Shown piece by piece: positions 18,190-28,600 of a DNA stretch of 64,000 nt; the stretch's first letter is position 1; every line of letters begins with the position of its first letter. Both the position numbers and the translations under genes were made by a program. The DNA is from Bremerella sp. P1. Its GTDB lineage: Bacteria; Planctomycetota; Planctomycetia; Pirellulales; Pirellulaceae. The notes under the pieces were generated by a model. That model was not told where the DNA came from, ran no database searches, and saw only the letters and a list, made by a program, of their open reading frames with translations. The DNA is taken from assembly GCF_028748185.1 (NCBI RefSeq), contig NZ_CP118164.1, forward strand, positions 6,039,814-6,103,813, in the 5' to 3' direction.

Positions 18190-19652
18190 GCTATTTCACC
18201 CGCCAGACCGACTTGCCCTCCGAGAGCTTTACTCGTCGTAGATTTCTCAATGACCTGGGCCTTGGTTTCGGCAGCATTGCTCTTTCGAGCATGCTGGCTA
18301 AGGATGGCTTTTCCGAAACCCAGTTGCAGCAGATAGCGCCAAGCGCCAAAAGTGTGATATGGCTGTTCATGATTGGTGGTGCTAGTCACCTTGAGACTTT
18401 TGATCCCAAACCAGCGCTCAACAAATACGCGGGCAAATCGATCGAAGCGACTCCGCATGCAGGAGTCCTGAAGTCGTCGTTTCTGGAAAACGAACGGGTC
18501 GTCGCTTTTGATCCCAATAATGGCTTTATTCGGAACAAGCTATTCCCTATGCAAGTTGGTTTCTCGCGACGAGGTAAGAGTGGGCTGGAGATAAGCGACT
18601 GGCTACCACATGTGGGTTCTCGCGCCGACGACCTCTGTTTGATTCGATCGATGTGGACGGAAGATAGCAATCACGGTGCTCAATTGCAGTTTCACACCGG
18701 ACGGCATCGTGTCGAAGGATTTTTTCCCACCATCGGCTCATGGGTAAACTACGGGCTAGGATCGATCAACGACAACCTGCCGCAGTTTGTGGTGATGGGG
18801 ACTCCGGTCGCTGACTGCTGTGGAGGGCGAGAGTGTCATCGGGCAAACTATCTTGGTCCCAGATATGACGGTGTTCCGCTGAACATCGACCCAGCGAACC
18901 CGCTTCCGTACGCCAAGCCTCCCAAGGGCACTTTTCAGGAAGAACAAGCCGGCCAGTTTGACTTGCTACGAAAGCTGAACGGGCTCACGGTCGATAAATT
19001 TCCAGACGATGATGCTCTCGTTGCTCGGATCCGCTCCTATGAGCTTGCCTATCGCATGCAAACGGCTGTGCCTGAAGTTGTGCAGTTCGCCGATGAAACG
19101 AAAGAGACGTTGGATCTATACGGGATTGAGCAAAAAGAGACGAAGACCTTCGGTCAACAGATGCTTGCTGCCCGCCGCTTGGTCGAGCGGGGAGTTCGGT
19201 TCGTGCAAGTTTATCACGGCAGCAATGGCGGCGCCGGACAATGGGACAGCCACAAGGGCCTCAAGACAAATCACACCAAGTTATGCAAGCAGATCGATCA
19301 GCCGCTTGGGGCATTACTGAAGGACTTGAAGCGACGTGGACTTCTCGACGAAACACTTGTTGTCTGGGCCACGGAATTCGGCCGAACACCCGGTTCCCAA
19401 AGTACGGATGGACGTGACCATCACCCTTACGGCTTCACAATTGCGATGGCCGGTGGAGGCATCAAAGGTGGTGTTGCCCATGGCGCGACGGACGAACTCG
19501 GTTTTCATGCCGTGGAGAATCGGCATTATGTAACTGATATTCATGCTACTGTCTTGAATCAATTGGGCTTAGACCCTCGTGCGATGCAGGTACCGGGAAG
19601 AAAGCGACTGGAGAAGGACTTCGGGCATGTTATTAAGGAAGTCGTTACCTGA
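18186..19652 (+). CDS. DUF1501 protein, Tat-exported
   Basis: DUF1501 family protein, 488 residues, with the Tat-type leader TRRRFLNDLGLGFGS. The fold is regarded as alkaline-phosphatase/sulfatase-like. Family landmarks are GGASHLETFDPKP, QWDSH, TEFGRTPG and GRDHHPYGF. Two differences from the commoner form stand out: GRDHH in place of GRDHW, and an internal Cys-rich stretch DCCGGRECHRANYLGP at about residues 209-224. The start overlaps the stop of the cytochrome gene by 4 bp, the classical coupling of DUF1549/DUF1553 with DUF1501. The role is unknown; the pair is presumably exported and may work on the same polymer. Confidence 0.9.
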   Translation: MSYFTRQTDLPSESFTRRRFLNDLGLGFGSIALSSMLAKDGFSETQLQQIAPSAKSVIWLFMIGGASHLETFDPKPALNKYAGKSIEATPHAGVLKSSFLENERVVAFDPNNGFIRNKLFPMQVGFSRRGKSGLEISDWLPHVGSRADDLCLIRSMWTEDSNHGAQLQFHTGRHRVEGFFPTIGSWVNYGLGSINDNLPQFVVMGTPVADCCGGRECHRANYLGPRYDGVPLNIDPANPLPYAKPPKGTFQEEQAGQFDLLRKLNGLTVDKFPDDDALVARIRSYELAYRMQTAVPEVVQFADETKETLDLYGIEQKETKTFGQQMLAARRLVERGVRFVQVYHGSNGGAGQWDSHKGLKTNHTKLCKQIDQPLGALLKDLKRRGLLDETLVVWATEFGRTPGSQSTDGRDHHPYGFTIAMAGGGIKGGVAHGATDELGFHAVENRHYVTDIHATVLNQLGLDPRAMQVPGRKRLEKDFGHVIKEVVT

Positions 19653-19779
19653 TGTCATGGGTTAATTTGCCTGTCGCGGAACGATATCGGTTGACTCTCT
19701 GATAGAATTGAACTGCGCAGCGATTGCTTTGTGCATGACAAGACCTTGTGCGCGAAATCTATGTCGTCGTTCGATCAAT

Positions 19780-19807
19780 ACTTCAAGTTCGACTAGAGTG
19801 TTGAAGT
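19780..19807. promoter_or_regulatory. Dyad upstream of the aldolase/dehydratase gene
   Basis: ACTTCAA at 19780-19786 and TTGAAGT at 19801-19807 are a perfect 7-bp inverted repeat with a 14-base gap, about 90 bp before the ATG at 19899. The intervening and following bases partly repeat AAGTTCGACT. It may be an operator, but the arms are short. Confidence 0.25.
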
Positions 19808-19898
19808 TATTTCGACTTGTAAAGCGTTCCATTCAAAACGGGCTCGAGTTAGCCTGAATTTTCTTCGCTAGGACGCTACCCCATTAGGAATTGATTGG

Positions 19899-21014
19899 AT
19901 GTTCGATCGATTGATGTCGGCAAAGTCGATGGAACTGGACACACCATGTCTGGTCATCGACTCACAAGTGGTGCGTCGCAACCTCGAAGCCCTCCAGCAA
20001 TACGCTCAGCAACACAATTTGCAAGTGCGCCCTCACGCCAAGACACATAAGTCACTTCGCATCGCGCGAGAGCAATTGCAAATGGGCAGTCACGGGTTGT
20101 CTGTCGCCAAAGTGGGTGAGGCGGAAGTATTGAGTCAAGAATGCGATGACTTGCTAATTGCCTACCCTGCTATTGATGCTCAAAGGTGCCAGCGGATCGC
20201 CCAGCTTGCAAGGAAGGTCAATCTAAGAGTTGCTGTGGATTCACGAGAGAGTGTCGACGCCTTGGCAAGTGCTGCCAAAGTACATGGTGCGACAATTGGG
20301 ATCTTAGTCGATCAAGACGTTGGCTTTCATCGTACTGGAATATCGTCACCGGATGGGGTTGTTGGACTTGCTGCACACGTGCTAGAGCAACCAGATATGC
20401 TTCGATTTGACGGAATCTTCTTTTATCCCGGGCATATCACGGCACCAGCGGATCAACAGCAAGAGCTACTTCGACAAATTGATGACCAGCTACAAATGAC
20501 TCTACAGAGTTGTCGGAGTATGGGAATCGAAGTCGAGGTCGTTTCTGGGGGCTCGACCCCATCTTCATTTCAATCACACCACATCACCTGCCAGACCGAA
20601 ATACGACCAGGTACTTATGTATTCAACGACATGAATACGGTGCGAGGTCGATTTTGCGACATCGAGCAGTGCGCTGCAGGCGTAGTCGCTACGGTGGTAA
20701 GTACTGCGGTTGCTGGAAAGGTTGTTGTGGACGCCGGATCGAAGGCGCTGGCAAGTGACCGAAATTGGATCGTTCCAGACTCGGGTTTTGGCCACGTCAT
20801 TGAGTATCCCGATGCTAAGATCGTACGACTCAGTGAAGAGCATGGTGAAATCGACGTTTCCGAATGCTCATCTAAGCCATGTCTTGGGGAAAGAGTAACC
20901 GTAATCCCAAATCACATTTGTCCGTGTGTGAACCTTCATGACAGCTTTCTTTGGCTTAACGAATTTGGGCAAGCTGAAAGAAGCCCTGTCGATTGCCGAG
21001 GTATGCTTCAATAA
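19899..21014 (+). CDS. D-threonine aldolase / D-serine dehydratase-like PLP enzyme
   Basis: Cytoplasmic fold-type III PLP enzyme, 371 residues, with AGGAA 8 bases before the ATG. The N-terminal alanine-racemase-like barrel starts at MELDTPCLVID, and RPHAKTH contains the PLP-binding Lys48. The C-terminal beta domain carries the metal site: His339-x-Cys341 in NHICPCVNLHD. As I recall, His-x-Cys is the zinc site of D-serine dehydratases, whereas D-threonine aldolases have His-x-Asp, so a D-3-hydroxy-amino-acid dehydratase activity is at least as likely as an aldolase. It stands alone between two DUF1501 units with its own short upstream region, so its link to them is unclear. Confidence 0.82.
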   Translation: MFDRLMSAKSMELDTPCLVIDSQVVRRNLEALQQYAQQHNLQVRPHAKTHKSLRIAREQLQMGSHGLSVAKVGEAEVLSQECDDLLIAYPAIDAQRCQRIAQLARKVNLRVAVDSRESVDALASAAKVHGATIGILVDQDVGFHRTGISSPDGVVGLAAHVLEQPDMLRFDGIFFYPGHITAPADQQQELLRQIDDQLQMTLQSCRSMGIEVEVVSGGSTPSSFQSHHITCQTEIRPGTYVFNDMNTVRGRFCDIEQCAAGVVATVVSTAVAGKVVVDAGSKALASDRNWIVPDSGFGHVIEYPDAKIVRLSEEHGEIDVSECSSKPCLGERVTVIPNHICPCVNLHDSFLWLNEFGQAERSPVDCRGMLQ

Positions 21015-21200
21015 CTAATTGCCCATCGAATGAGGGGAATGCATGGATGGCGAGTCACGGAGGAACAGTAACCCGCTCTCAAATTCGGCCACTCTTGCCG
21101 AAAAATGCCTTAGATCTGCGACCCATACGGCGAACCCTCGGCGCCATAATTCTGTTGCAATTAATTGGCAAATGGCCGATATTGATAGTACTCACCTTTT

Positions 21201-21217
21201 TCCGCATCGGATGCGGA
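21201..21217. promoter_or_regulatory. 17-bp palindrome before the triple DUF1501 operon
   Basis: TCCGCATC-G-GATGCGGA is a perfect 8-bp inverted repeat around one central base, 34 bp upstream of the ATG at 21252. It has the size and symmetry of a dimeric regulator site, and no coding frame of interest covers it. The regulator is not identified. Confidence 0.45.
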
Positions 21218-21251
21218 CCTACCCGCTTGTCTAAGCACACCACAACTTGCC

Positions 21252-22643
21252 ATGCAAACTACTCCGTTATTCGGTTTGGATCGCCGGAACATGTTGCGCA
21301 TTGCCGCTGGCAGCGTGATGGGAGCAACACTCCCCGGTCTGCCGGTTGTCGCTGCCGATTCGGGCCAGAATGGACCGGTCGGGTTTGGCAAGGCGAAGTC
21401 CGTTTTGATCGTGTTGCTTAGCGGTGGCCCCAGTCAACTCGATACTCTCGATCTGAAGCCGAATGCTCCGCAAGAAGTACGGGGTGAGTTTCAACCGATT
21501 TCATCGACGGTACCTGGAATCAGTGTCTGCGAACACCTTCCGAAACTGGCCAGTCAGATGAAGCGTTGGGCAATTGTGCGAACCATGGCTCATCGCGAGC
21601 ACAATCATCTTCTGGCAACGCACGTGGCACTAACCGGAAGACCAACTCCGCTGCCACGAGGTGGCTCGGACTTAGACCGGGTCGAGTCGCGCAACGACTT
21701 CCCGAATTACGCGGCAGCCCTCGATTTCATACGACCCCGGACAGATGGAATTCCAAGTGGAGTGTCGTTGCCGAACTACTTGATCGAGGGACCACTCACT
21801 TGGCCCGGACAGCATGCGGGGTTCCTAGGGGCCAAGCACGACCCGTGGCAAATCAACGGCGATCCAAACGACGAGAAGTTCCGCATCGAAGCTCTCTCGA
21901 TGCGTGATGGCGTTTCACTGGATCGGCTGCAGTCGCGTCAGCAATTGCTCGACGATCTGAATCGCGGTCGTCACACGTTGAGTGGAAGCAGGACTGATTC
22001 GCTTCGCGACCAGAGAGACATCGCCTACAAATTGCTCAATTCAGGAAAACTGGTCCAGGCATTTGATATTAGTCGCGAGTCTGCCGAGACACGCGAGCGA
22101 TATGGCCGCAATAAGTTTGGACAGTCTTTGCTATTGTCTCGCCGCATGATTGAAGCCGGGGTGCCGATCGTGCAAACCACCATGGGAATCGTACAGACCT
22201 GGGATACCCACGTCGACAATTGGGGAAAGCTCAAGAACCGACTTCTGCCTCAACTCGATCAAGGCTTAGCAGCATTGACCGACGACTTGGCGAACTCGGG
22301 CAAGCTAGATGAAACGCTGCTGATTGTGATGGGCGAATTCGGTCGTACACCGAAGGTGTCGACGCTGCCTGGGCAAACAATCCCGGGACGCGATCACTGG
22401 GCGCACGCTTACAGTGGTCTCTTCGCAGGGGCAGGGATTCAGGGAGGTCAGGTCCTAGGAGAAACTGATGCGAAGGCTGCCTATCCGATTACAACTTCGT
22501 GGTCTCCGGCCGATGTCTGCAGCACGATCTTCAACGCGGTCGGTATCGACGCGGATGCGACCATCTATGATCCCTTGAGTCGTCCGCATCACCTTCTTAA
22601 CGGATCCGTGATTTCAAACCTATACACAGGAGCCAGCGCATGA
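21252..22643 (+). CDS. DUF1501 protein (first of three)
   Basis: DUF1501 protein of 463 residues with a Tat-like N-terminus (DRRNMLRIAAGSVMG). Landmarks are GGPSQLDTLDLKPNAP at about 57-72, TWDTHVDN, GEFGRTPK and GRDHW, so all the usual metal-ligand-like residues of the family are present. The TGA overlaps the next ATG (ATGA), and an AGGAG for the next gene lies inside its end. It is the first gene of a rightward operon with two more DUF1501 genes, a giant PPC-cytochrome protein and a haem-WD40 protein. Presumed exported; biochemical role unknown. Confidence 0.9.
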   Translation: MQTTPLFGLDRRNMLRIAAGSVMGATLPGLPVVAADSGQNGPVGFGKAKSVLIVLLSGGPSQLDTLDLKPNAPQEVRGEFQPISSTVPGISVCEHLPKLASQMKRWAIVRTMAHREHNHLLATHVALTGRPTPLPRGGSDLDRVESRNDFPNYAAALDFIRPRTDGIPSGVSLPNYLIEGPLTWPGQHAGFLGAKHDPWQINGDPNDEKFRIEALSMRDGVSLDRLQSRQQLLDDLNRGRHTLSGSRTDSLRDQRDIAYKLLNSGKLVQAFDISRESAETRERYGRNKFGQSLLLSRRMIEAGVPIVQTTMGIVQTWDTHVDNWGKLKNRLLPQLDQGLAALTDDLANSGKLDETLLIVMGEFGRTPKVSTLPGQTIPGRDHWAHAYSGLFAGAGIQGGQVLGETDAKAAYPITTSWSPADVCSTIFNAVGIDADATIYDPLSRPHHLLNGSVISNLYTGASA

Positions 22644-24115
22644 GTCTTCGACCGGGGTACAATCCGTCGAATGATTGGCAACATGGCGGCTTCACGCGTC
22701 GCCAGGCGCTACACGCCGGTGCGGTTGGACTTCTCGGTCTCGGAATGAATCACTTGGCCGGGTTGCGAGAAGCTAAGGCCGATGTCGATGCTCGTCCGCT
22801 GGGTAAGGCCAAGTCACTCATCTTCATTTTCCTGTCAGGTGGATTGTCTCAGCATGATAGCTTCGACATGAAGCCCGATGCTCCAGATAATATTCGTGGC
22901 GAGTTCAAGCCGATTGCGACGAAGACACCTGGACTGCAGATTTGCGAACACCTACCCCTCTTGGCTCAACGAAGCGAGATGTGGGCGTTATGTCGTTCGG
23001 TAACGCACGGATCGAACGAGCACTCGGCCGGTCACCATATGATGCTGACGGGACACTCCGAGCTACCAACGGGCTTCAATCCCAACAGTCCCAAAAGAAC
23101 GGATCGAGCATCGATTGCCGCCATCGCGGGCTATGCCACACGGAATCGCCAGAAGAACAATCTTCCAACCGCGGTTGTCTTGCCAGAGCGACTGGTTCAC
23201 AACAGCGGTCGAGTCATTCCTGGGCAACATGCCGGAGAAATGGGACCGAAGCACGATCCTTGGATCATCGAAGCATCCCCATTTCACAACATGTCGTACG
23301 GAGCTTTTCCGGAGTACGCCTTCGATCATCAAGACCGAGGCAAACCAGACGAACGAGTGTTTCAAGCTCCGCAACTGTCGTTGCCACATGGCCTCGGTAT
23401 GGAATCGGTTCAGGGACGCTTGGAGTTACTAAAGTCTCTTAGGCGCCAACGTCGTGATCTGGCTCATCATGCTCAGGTTGAGAACTTCGACCGTTTGCGA
23501 CAAGGTGCCGTATCGCTGCTCACGGAATCAAGCGTTCATGAGGCGCTCGATGTCACCCATGCGGATGCCAAAGACCTTGATCGCTATGGCCGCAATTCCT
23601 TCGGCTGGTCCTTGCTGATGGCGCGTAAACTGGTAAACGCAGGTGTTAGCTTGGTCCAGGTCAATCTAGGCAACGACGAAACCTGGGACACGCATGGCAA
23701 CGCCTTTCCGCATTTGAAGAATAATCTCTTCCCACCGACTGACAAAGCGGTAGCTGCCTTGTTAGATGACCTGAAGTCTACGGGCGAGTTGGATGAAACC
23801 ATGATCGTGATGGCGGGCGAATTTGGTCGTACACCCAAAATCACCCTGCTTGAAAAGAATTACAAACTACCGGGCCGTGATCACTGGGGCGCTTTGCAGT
23901 CAGTGTTTTTTGCGGGAGGCGGAGTTCGAGGAGGTAACGTGATCGGCAAGTCCGATGCGATAGGTGCCTACCCCACCGAGCGACCCGTAAAGCCGGAAAG
24001 TTTCGCCGCAACCATTTATCATGCCTTGGGCATTCCTGCGACGGCCGCGTGGTACGACGTAGAAAACAGACCTCACCATATATACCACGGCGAACCCATC
24101 GCCGAGTTGTTCTAG
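22640..24115 (+). CDS. DUF1501 protein (second of three)
   Basis: DUF1501 protein of 491 residues with leader FTRRQALHAGAVGLLGLGMN, a Tat-type signal. Landmarks are GGLSQHDSFDMKPDAP, TWDTHGNAF, GEFGRTPK and PGRDHW. The start overlaps the previous stop by 4 bp and AGGAG lies 8 bases before it. Its sequence is diverged from its neighbours at 21252 and 24188 in the central region, so this is an old paralogue set rather than a recent duplication. Presumed partner of the cytochrome protein at 25678. Confidence 0.9.
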   Translation: MSLRPGYNPSNDWQHGGFTRRQALHAGAVGLLGLGMNHLAGLREAKADVDARPLGKAKSLIFIFLSGGLSQHDSFDMKPDAPDNIRGEFKPIATKTPGLQICEHLPLLAQRSEMWALCRSVTHGSNEHSAGHHMMLTGHSELPTGFNPNSPKRTDRASIAAIAGYATRNRQKNNLPTAVVLPERLVHNSGRVIPGQHAGEMGPKHDPWIIEASPFHNMSYGAFPEYAFDHQDRGKPDERVFQAPQLSLPHGLGMESVQGRLELLKSLRRQRRDLAHHAQVENFDRLRQGAVSLLTESSVHEALDVTHADAKDLDRYGRNSFGWSLLMARKLVNAGVSLVQVNLGNDETWDTHGNAFPHLKNNLFPPTDKAVAALLDDLKSTGELDETMIVMAGEFGRTPKITLLEKNYKLPGRDHWGALQSVFFAGGGVRGGNVIGKSDAIGAYPTERPVKPESFAATIYHALGIPATAAWYDVENRPHHIYHGEPIAELF

Positions 24116-24187
24116 CAAGGGTGCTTGAACTACTTGGTCCTGCCACTTCGCCAATTCGACCCTCTCCTGAAAAGCCGAAATCAACGA

Positions 24188-25603
24188 ATGTCTCCGCGCA
24201 AGACAATTAGAACACAAGGATGTCCTGAATTCCAAAACGCCTCGGTGATCAGCCGTCGACAGTTGCTTCAAGCTGGAGCCCTCGGAACGTTGGGACTTGG
24301 CCTAGGGGATTTCCAGGCCCGCCTGGCTGCGGCCGAGCAGAATCACAGCCTGCCACGAAAGCGTGCCAAGGCGTGCATTTTCCTATTCATGTGGGGCGGA
24401 CCCAGTCAACTGGATACGTTCGATCTCAAGCCGGATGCGCCGGCCGAAGTGCGGGGCGACTTTAATCCTGTTTCTACCAAGGTACCAGGAACTCAGATCT
24501 GTGAGCACTTTAGCAGAGTGGCCCAGTGGACCGACAAGCTGGCGATCATCCGCTCGCTGACGCATGACGACCCTGCTCACTTGTCGAGCGGGCATGCCAC
24601 ACTAACCGGTCACTTGGCACCAGTCGTGAAAAGCGATGCCGATCCGCCAAGTTCCAAGGATTCCCCTCACATTGGTTCACTCATCTCAAAGATGCGACCC
24701 AACAACGGAGGCTTGCCATCGTTTGTTGCTATGCCATGGAAAGCACTTCACCCGGCGGCTCCTGGTGGCGAGGCGCCCGGGCAACATGGCGGGTGGCTGG
24801 GGTCGGCCTATGATGGGATGCTGCTCGGTGGCGATTTGAACGATCCGAACTGGCGTCCGCAAGGTCTCGGCTTGCCCGCCGATATAGAACTGGGTCGGCT
24901 GCAGTCACGCGTCGAATTGTTGAAGATGATGGATGCGCAGCGTGCCGGTATTCACGAGTCATTAGCTGCTTCGTCCTTTGAAAGTCATCAGACAAGAGCG
25001 CTCGAGATGATCGGCTCCGCGAAGGTTCGTAGCGCGTTTGACCTTTCCCAGGAAACTCCTGAGACGCGAGATCGATATGGCCGCAATGTGCACGGGCAGT
25101 CCGTTTTGATGGCTCGCCGACTGGTCGAACATGGTGTCCCGCTGGTTTCGGTTAATTGGCATAACGATGGCAAGAATTTTTGGGATACGCACGGTGACAA
25201 TTTCAATCGTTTGAAAAACGACTTGATTCCACCAACAGATATGGCGCTAGCGGCGCTGCTACAAGATCTCGAAGACCGCGGCATGTTGGACGAGACCATC
25301 GTAGCGTGGGTCGGAGAATTCGGACGCAAGCCGCAAATTAGCAAGAACAATGCTGGGCGAGAACATTGGCCATTCTGCTACAACGGTCTGTTGGCGGGTG
25401 GCGGATTCAAGCCCGGGATTGTTTATGGCGCCAGCGATAAGCACGCCGCGTATCCAGTTGCTAACCCAGTCACCCCGCAGGATTTTGCCACGACAATCCT
25501 GCATGCGATGGGTATCCCCACGGCAGAAACTCTCTTGGATCGAGAAAACCGACCTCATCACATTTGTTCCGGAAGAGTCTTGCAGGATTTGCTCATCAGC
25601 TAA
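24188..25603 (+). CDS. DUF1501 protein (third of three)
   Basis: DUF1501 protein, 471 residues from ATG 24188. The open frame continues to a TTG at 24125, but this ATG is closest to the Tat-type leader ISRRQLLQAGALGTLGLGLG. Landmarks are GGPSQLDTFDLKPDAP, FWDTHGDNF, GEFGRKPQ and GREHW. The last differs from the GRDHW of its two upstream neighbours by Asp to Glu at a conserved acidic position. It is followed 74 bp later by the giant PPC-cytochrome gene and completes the DUF1501 triplet. Confidence 0.88.
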   Translation: MSPRKTIRTQGCPEFQNASVISRRQLLQAGALGTLGLGLGDFQARLAAAEQNHSLPRKRAKACIFLFMWGGPSQLDTFDLKPDAPAEVRGDFNPVSTKVPGTQICEHFSRVAQWTDKLAIIRSLTHDDPAHLSSGHATLTGHLAPVVKSDADPPSSKDSPHIGSLISKMRPNNGGLPSFVAMPWKALHPAAPGGEAPGQHGGWLGSAYDGMLLGGDLNDPNWRPQGLGLPADIELGRLQSRVELLKMMDAQRAGIHESLAASSFESHQTRALEMIGSAKVRSAFDLSQETPETRDRYGRNVHGQSVLMARRLVEHGVPLVSVNWHNDGKNFWDTHGDNFNRLKNDLIPPTDMALAALLQDLEDRGMLDETIVAWVGEFGRKPQISKNNAGREHWPFCYNGLLAGGGFKPGIVYGASDKHAAYPVANPVTPQDFATTILHAMGIPTAETLLDRENRPHHICSGRVLQDLLIS

Positions 25604-25677
25604 ACCAACTCGTCCTTCGGACGCTCCTCATACTACCGCCTTCCAACTGTTCTCCCCCTACCGTCAGCATCAGTACC

Positions 25678-28600
25678 ATGCGAATGAGAACGATTTCAAC
25701 TTACGTGCTCGGCGTTGTGATTGCCGTATGGCAAATTTCCGCATATGCCGAAACGTTCGAAGCGATCCAGCCGCGTACCTGCAAGCCAGGCGAATCAACC
25801 AGCTTGGTCATCCATGGGAAAGATCTTTCCGACACCGTGCGACTGGCATTCAGTGCGCCAGGCATCACGTGGAATGTCGAGAAGATTGAGCCGACTCAGG
25901 CGGTTGTCTCAGTTAGCGTACCCGCCGAGCATCCCCTCGGACCGGTTCATCTTTGGGTAGCGGGAAAGAACGGAACGGCACAAGTTCGTACGCTTCTAGT
26001 CGATGGGTTGGAACCCGTTGTAGATAACGGGAACAACCACTCCCTCGAATCGGCACAGGAAGTCCCTTCGTTAGCGTCCGTCGAAGGGAAGTGCGATCCA
26101 TCGTTGAGCGACTTTTATCGGTTGCATGCCGCAGCTGGGCAGCGCATTGCCTTCGAGATTCATACCCAGGATCTTCACTCAGCAATGGACCCCGTATGTC
26201 GCGTCGTAGATGGAAATGGCAATACCCTCATTCAGGCAGATGATTCCGAAGTGGGCCCGGATGTTCGTTTCAGCTACGTCTTTCCCAAGGAGGGCGATTA
26301 CTGGATTGAAGTCCACGACAACCGCAATGCAGCTGGTGGCGCGCCCTATCAATTACGTATCGGTGATTTTCCAATAGTCAGTCACAGCTTTCCGCTCGCC
26401 GTACAGAATGATCAAACAACGAAAGTAACTTTTGTGGGGGCGGATGCTGGGCAAGTCCAGGCGCGTGAAGTTCAGGTTCCGTCGGCTTCGACCGAGATGG
26501 TTAACATTCAGGCTCTGTCTAACGATGGCAAATCCGCAACTTGGGTTCCCCTGCTTACGAGCAAGTACCCCCAACTCACCGAATCAGAATCGATGCCAGT
26601 TTCTGCCCCGCCGATTGGCATCAATGGCCGCCTGAGTGAGCCTAAAGAGATTGACGTCTATCCGATTAAGGGAGCTAAGGGTCAGACGGTCAGGATCACA
26701 TCACGAACGCGAAGCCTGAATAGTCCTACCTTGCTTCAGATGGCACTACTCAACCCATTGGGCGGCAAGATTGCCGAGACGAAAGTTTCCGACAGCGACG
26801 AATGGAGCATGGATGCCACCTTCCCTGAAGATGGCGAGTATCGGCTGGAGGTGTCTGACCTGCTGAAGCGTGGCGGGGAACAATTCGGCTACTGGGTTGA
26901 GGTCGTACCAGGGGGGACCTTTTCGGTGTCGATCAAGGGCGACGCGAAAACACGCGAGCAATATGTCATCGAGCTAAAGAACGGTGCATGTGCAATTGAC
27001 CTCGATGTGGCTCGTTTTGGCTTCGATGGCGAAATCGATCTCACCTTAGCGCAGCCTGATCGTGGCATTCGCCTCGTCAACTCGCGTATTCCCGCCCAAG
27101 CGAAAACTGGGCGTGTCTACCTCGAAGCCACCGAGAACTGGAATCTCGAGCAATTGGAAGTGGTGAAACTTATCGCTGCGGCTGTGGGTGATCCGAGCAA
27201 TTCGTGCATGGTAAGCAGCCACGCGATTCATCGCGCGAAAGAACCATTTGTCTTAACCCCCGATTCTCAGCTGGACGGAACTCTTGTTCTGTCGGCTAAT
27301 AATAAAACGAATTCACCGTTCGCGATGGAAGCCACGGGGCCAATTAAGTTTGCTCGTCCGGTTCGATCTCACAGTGCCCAGATGAACCTCAAACGCCTGC
27401 AAGGTGAATTCAAGGCAGGCGTAGAAGTCCTGGCTGGCACGCTGCCGCCCGGTTGGAGTACTCAAGTCAAGGCCGACAAAGACACATACACGCTGACGTT
27501 CAGCCGAAACGAACAGGCAACTGGCGAGCCTGATCACTTGGTTTTAAAGGCCTATGGCGAATTCAAAGGAATGGGACGGTTGGAGAGCTTCAATGTGCCG
27601 ATTCAATGGATGGAACCGGTGATTGTAAAGCTTGCTTTTGAGGAACCGATCATCCGTGGTGGTTCAGTGAATGTTCAAGCCAGCGTGATTCGTGACGGAG
27701 GTGATGCTCAGCCGGTAAGCCTGACATTGCCTAACCTTCCGCAAGGCGTCACTGGTCCAGAGTCGATCGCAATTGCGGCCGACCAATCCGTTGCGAACTT
27801 CGAACTCAAGATTGGGAGTGAATTTTCCGTTGACGTACCTAGTGCAGTGACAGTCCAAGCCGCCAGTAAGTTTCAGGGGCAGGATTTTACTGTAAGTTCG
27901 AGCCACGAGATACCGCCGCTGATCGACAGCCCGAAGCAACTGACTATTTATCCCACTGGAATTGATCTGAACGATTCCACAGGGCGGCAACAAATCGTCG
28001 TGATCGGAACGGATGAAAGTGAGAATTCACGAGATTGGACTCGGCATGCGCGGATTACGTCGTCCCATCCTGAAATTGCCGAGGTTCGTAACGGCGTTGT
28101 CTACCCACGGGCCGATGGCGAAGCGGCGATCAAGATCGAAGTTGGAGCCACTCAACAGACGATTCCAGTGAAGGTATCGCAGATGTCGACACGACGTCCG
28201 GTCCAATTTGAATCCGAAGTGCTGGTCGCCTTGTCGAAGCAGGGGTGTAATTCGGGTGCCTGTCACGGATCTCCCAGCGGCAAGGGAGGCTTTCGGCTAT
28301 CGTTGCGAGCGTTTGATTTGAAGCTGGATGAACTCACGCTTATTCACGAAGACTTCGGCCGCCGCGTCAATCTGATTGAACCAGAGAAGAGCTTGTTGCT
28401 TCTTAAGCCGCTAATGAAGGTGTCGCACGGCGGAGGCAAGCAGTTAAGCAAAGAAGACGAAGCTTATGCGATACTGCGAGACTGGATCGCAGGCGGCGCG
28501 GCCTCAGATCCTGATGGCACTGCGCGGATAACCAAGCTGGAGGTGTCTCCAAGTGAGAAGCAAATCCGACTGGTCGCCGATGGTGGCCAGCAGCTAGCGG

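Noticed and set aside
21084-21102. 6-bp inverted repeat TTCGGC/GCCGAA after the D-threonine-aldolase-like gene
   Set aside because: Stem too short and no T-run on the transcribed strand to call a terminator.
25564-25677. Upstream extension of the giant PPC-cytochrome frame
   Set aside because: Overlaps the end of the DUF1501 gene and adds residues before a normal signal peptide; ATG 25678 is preferred.
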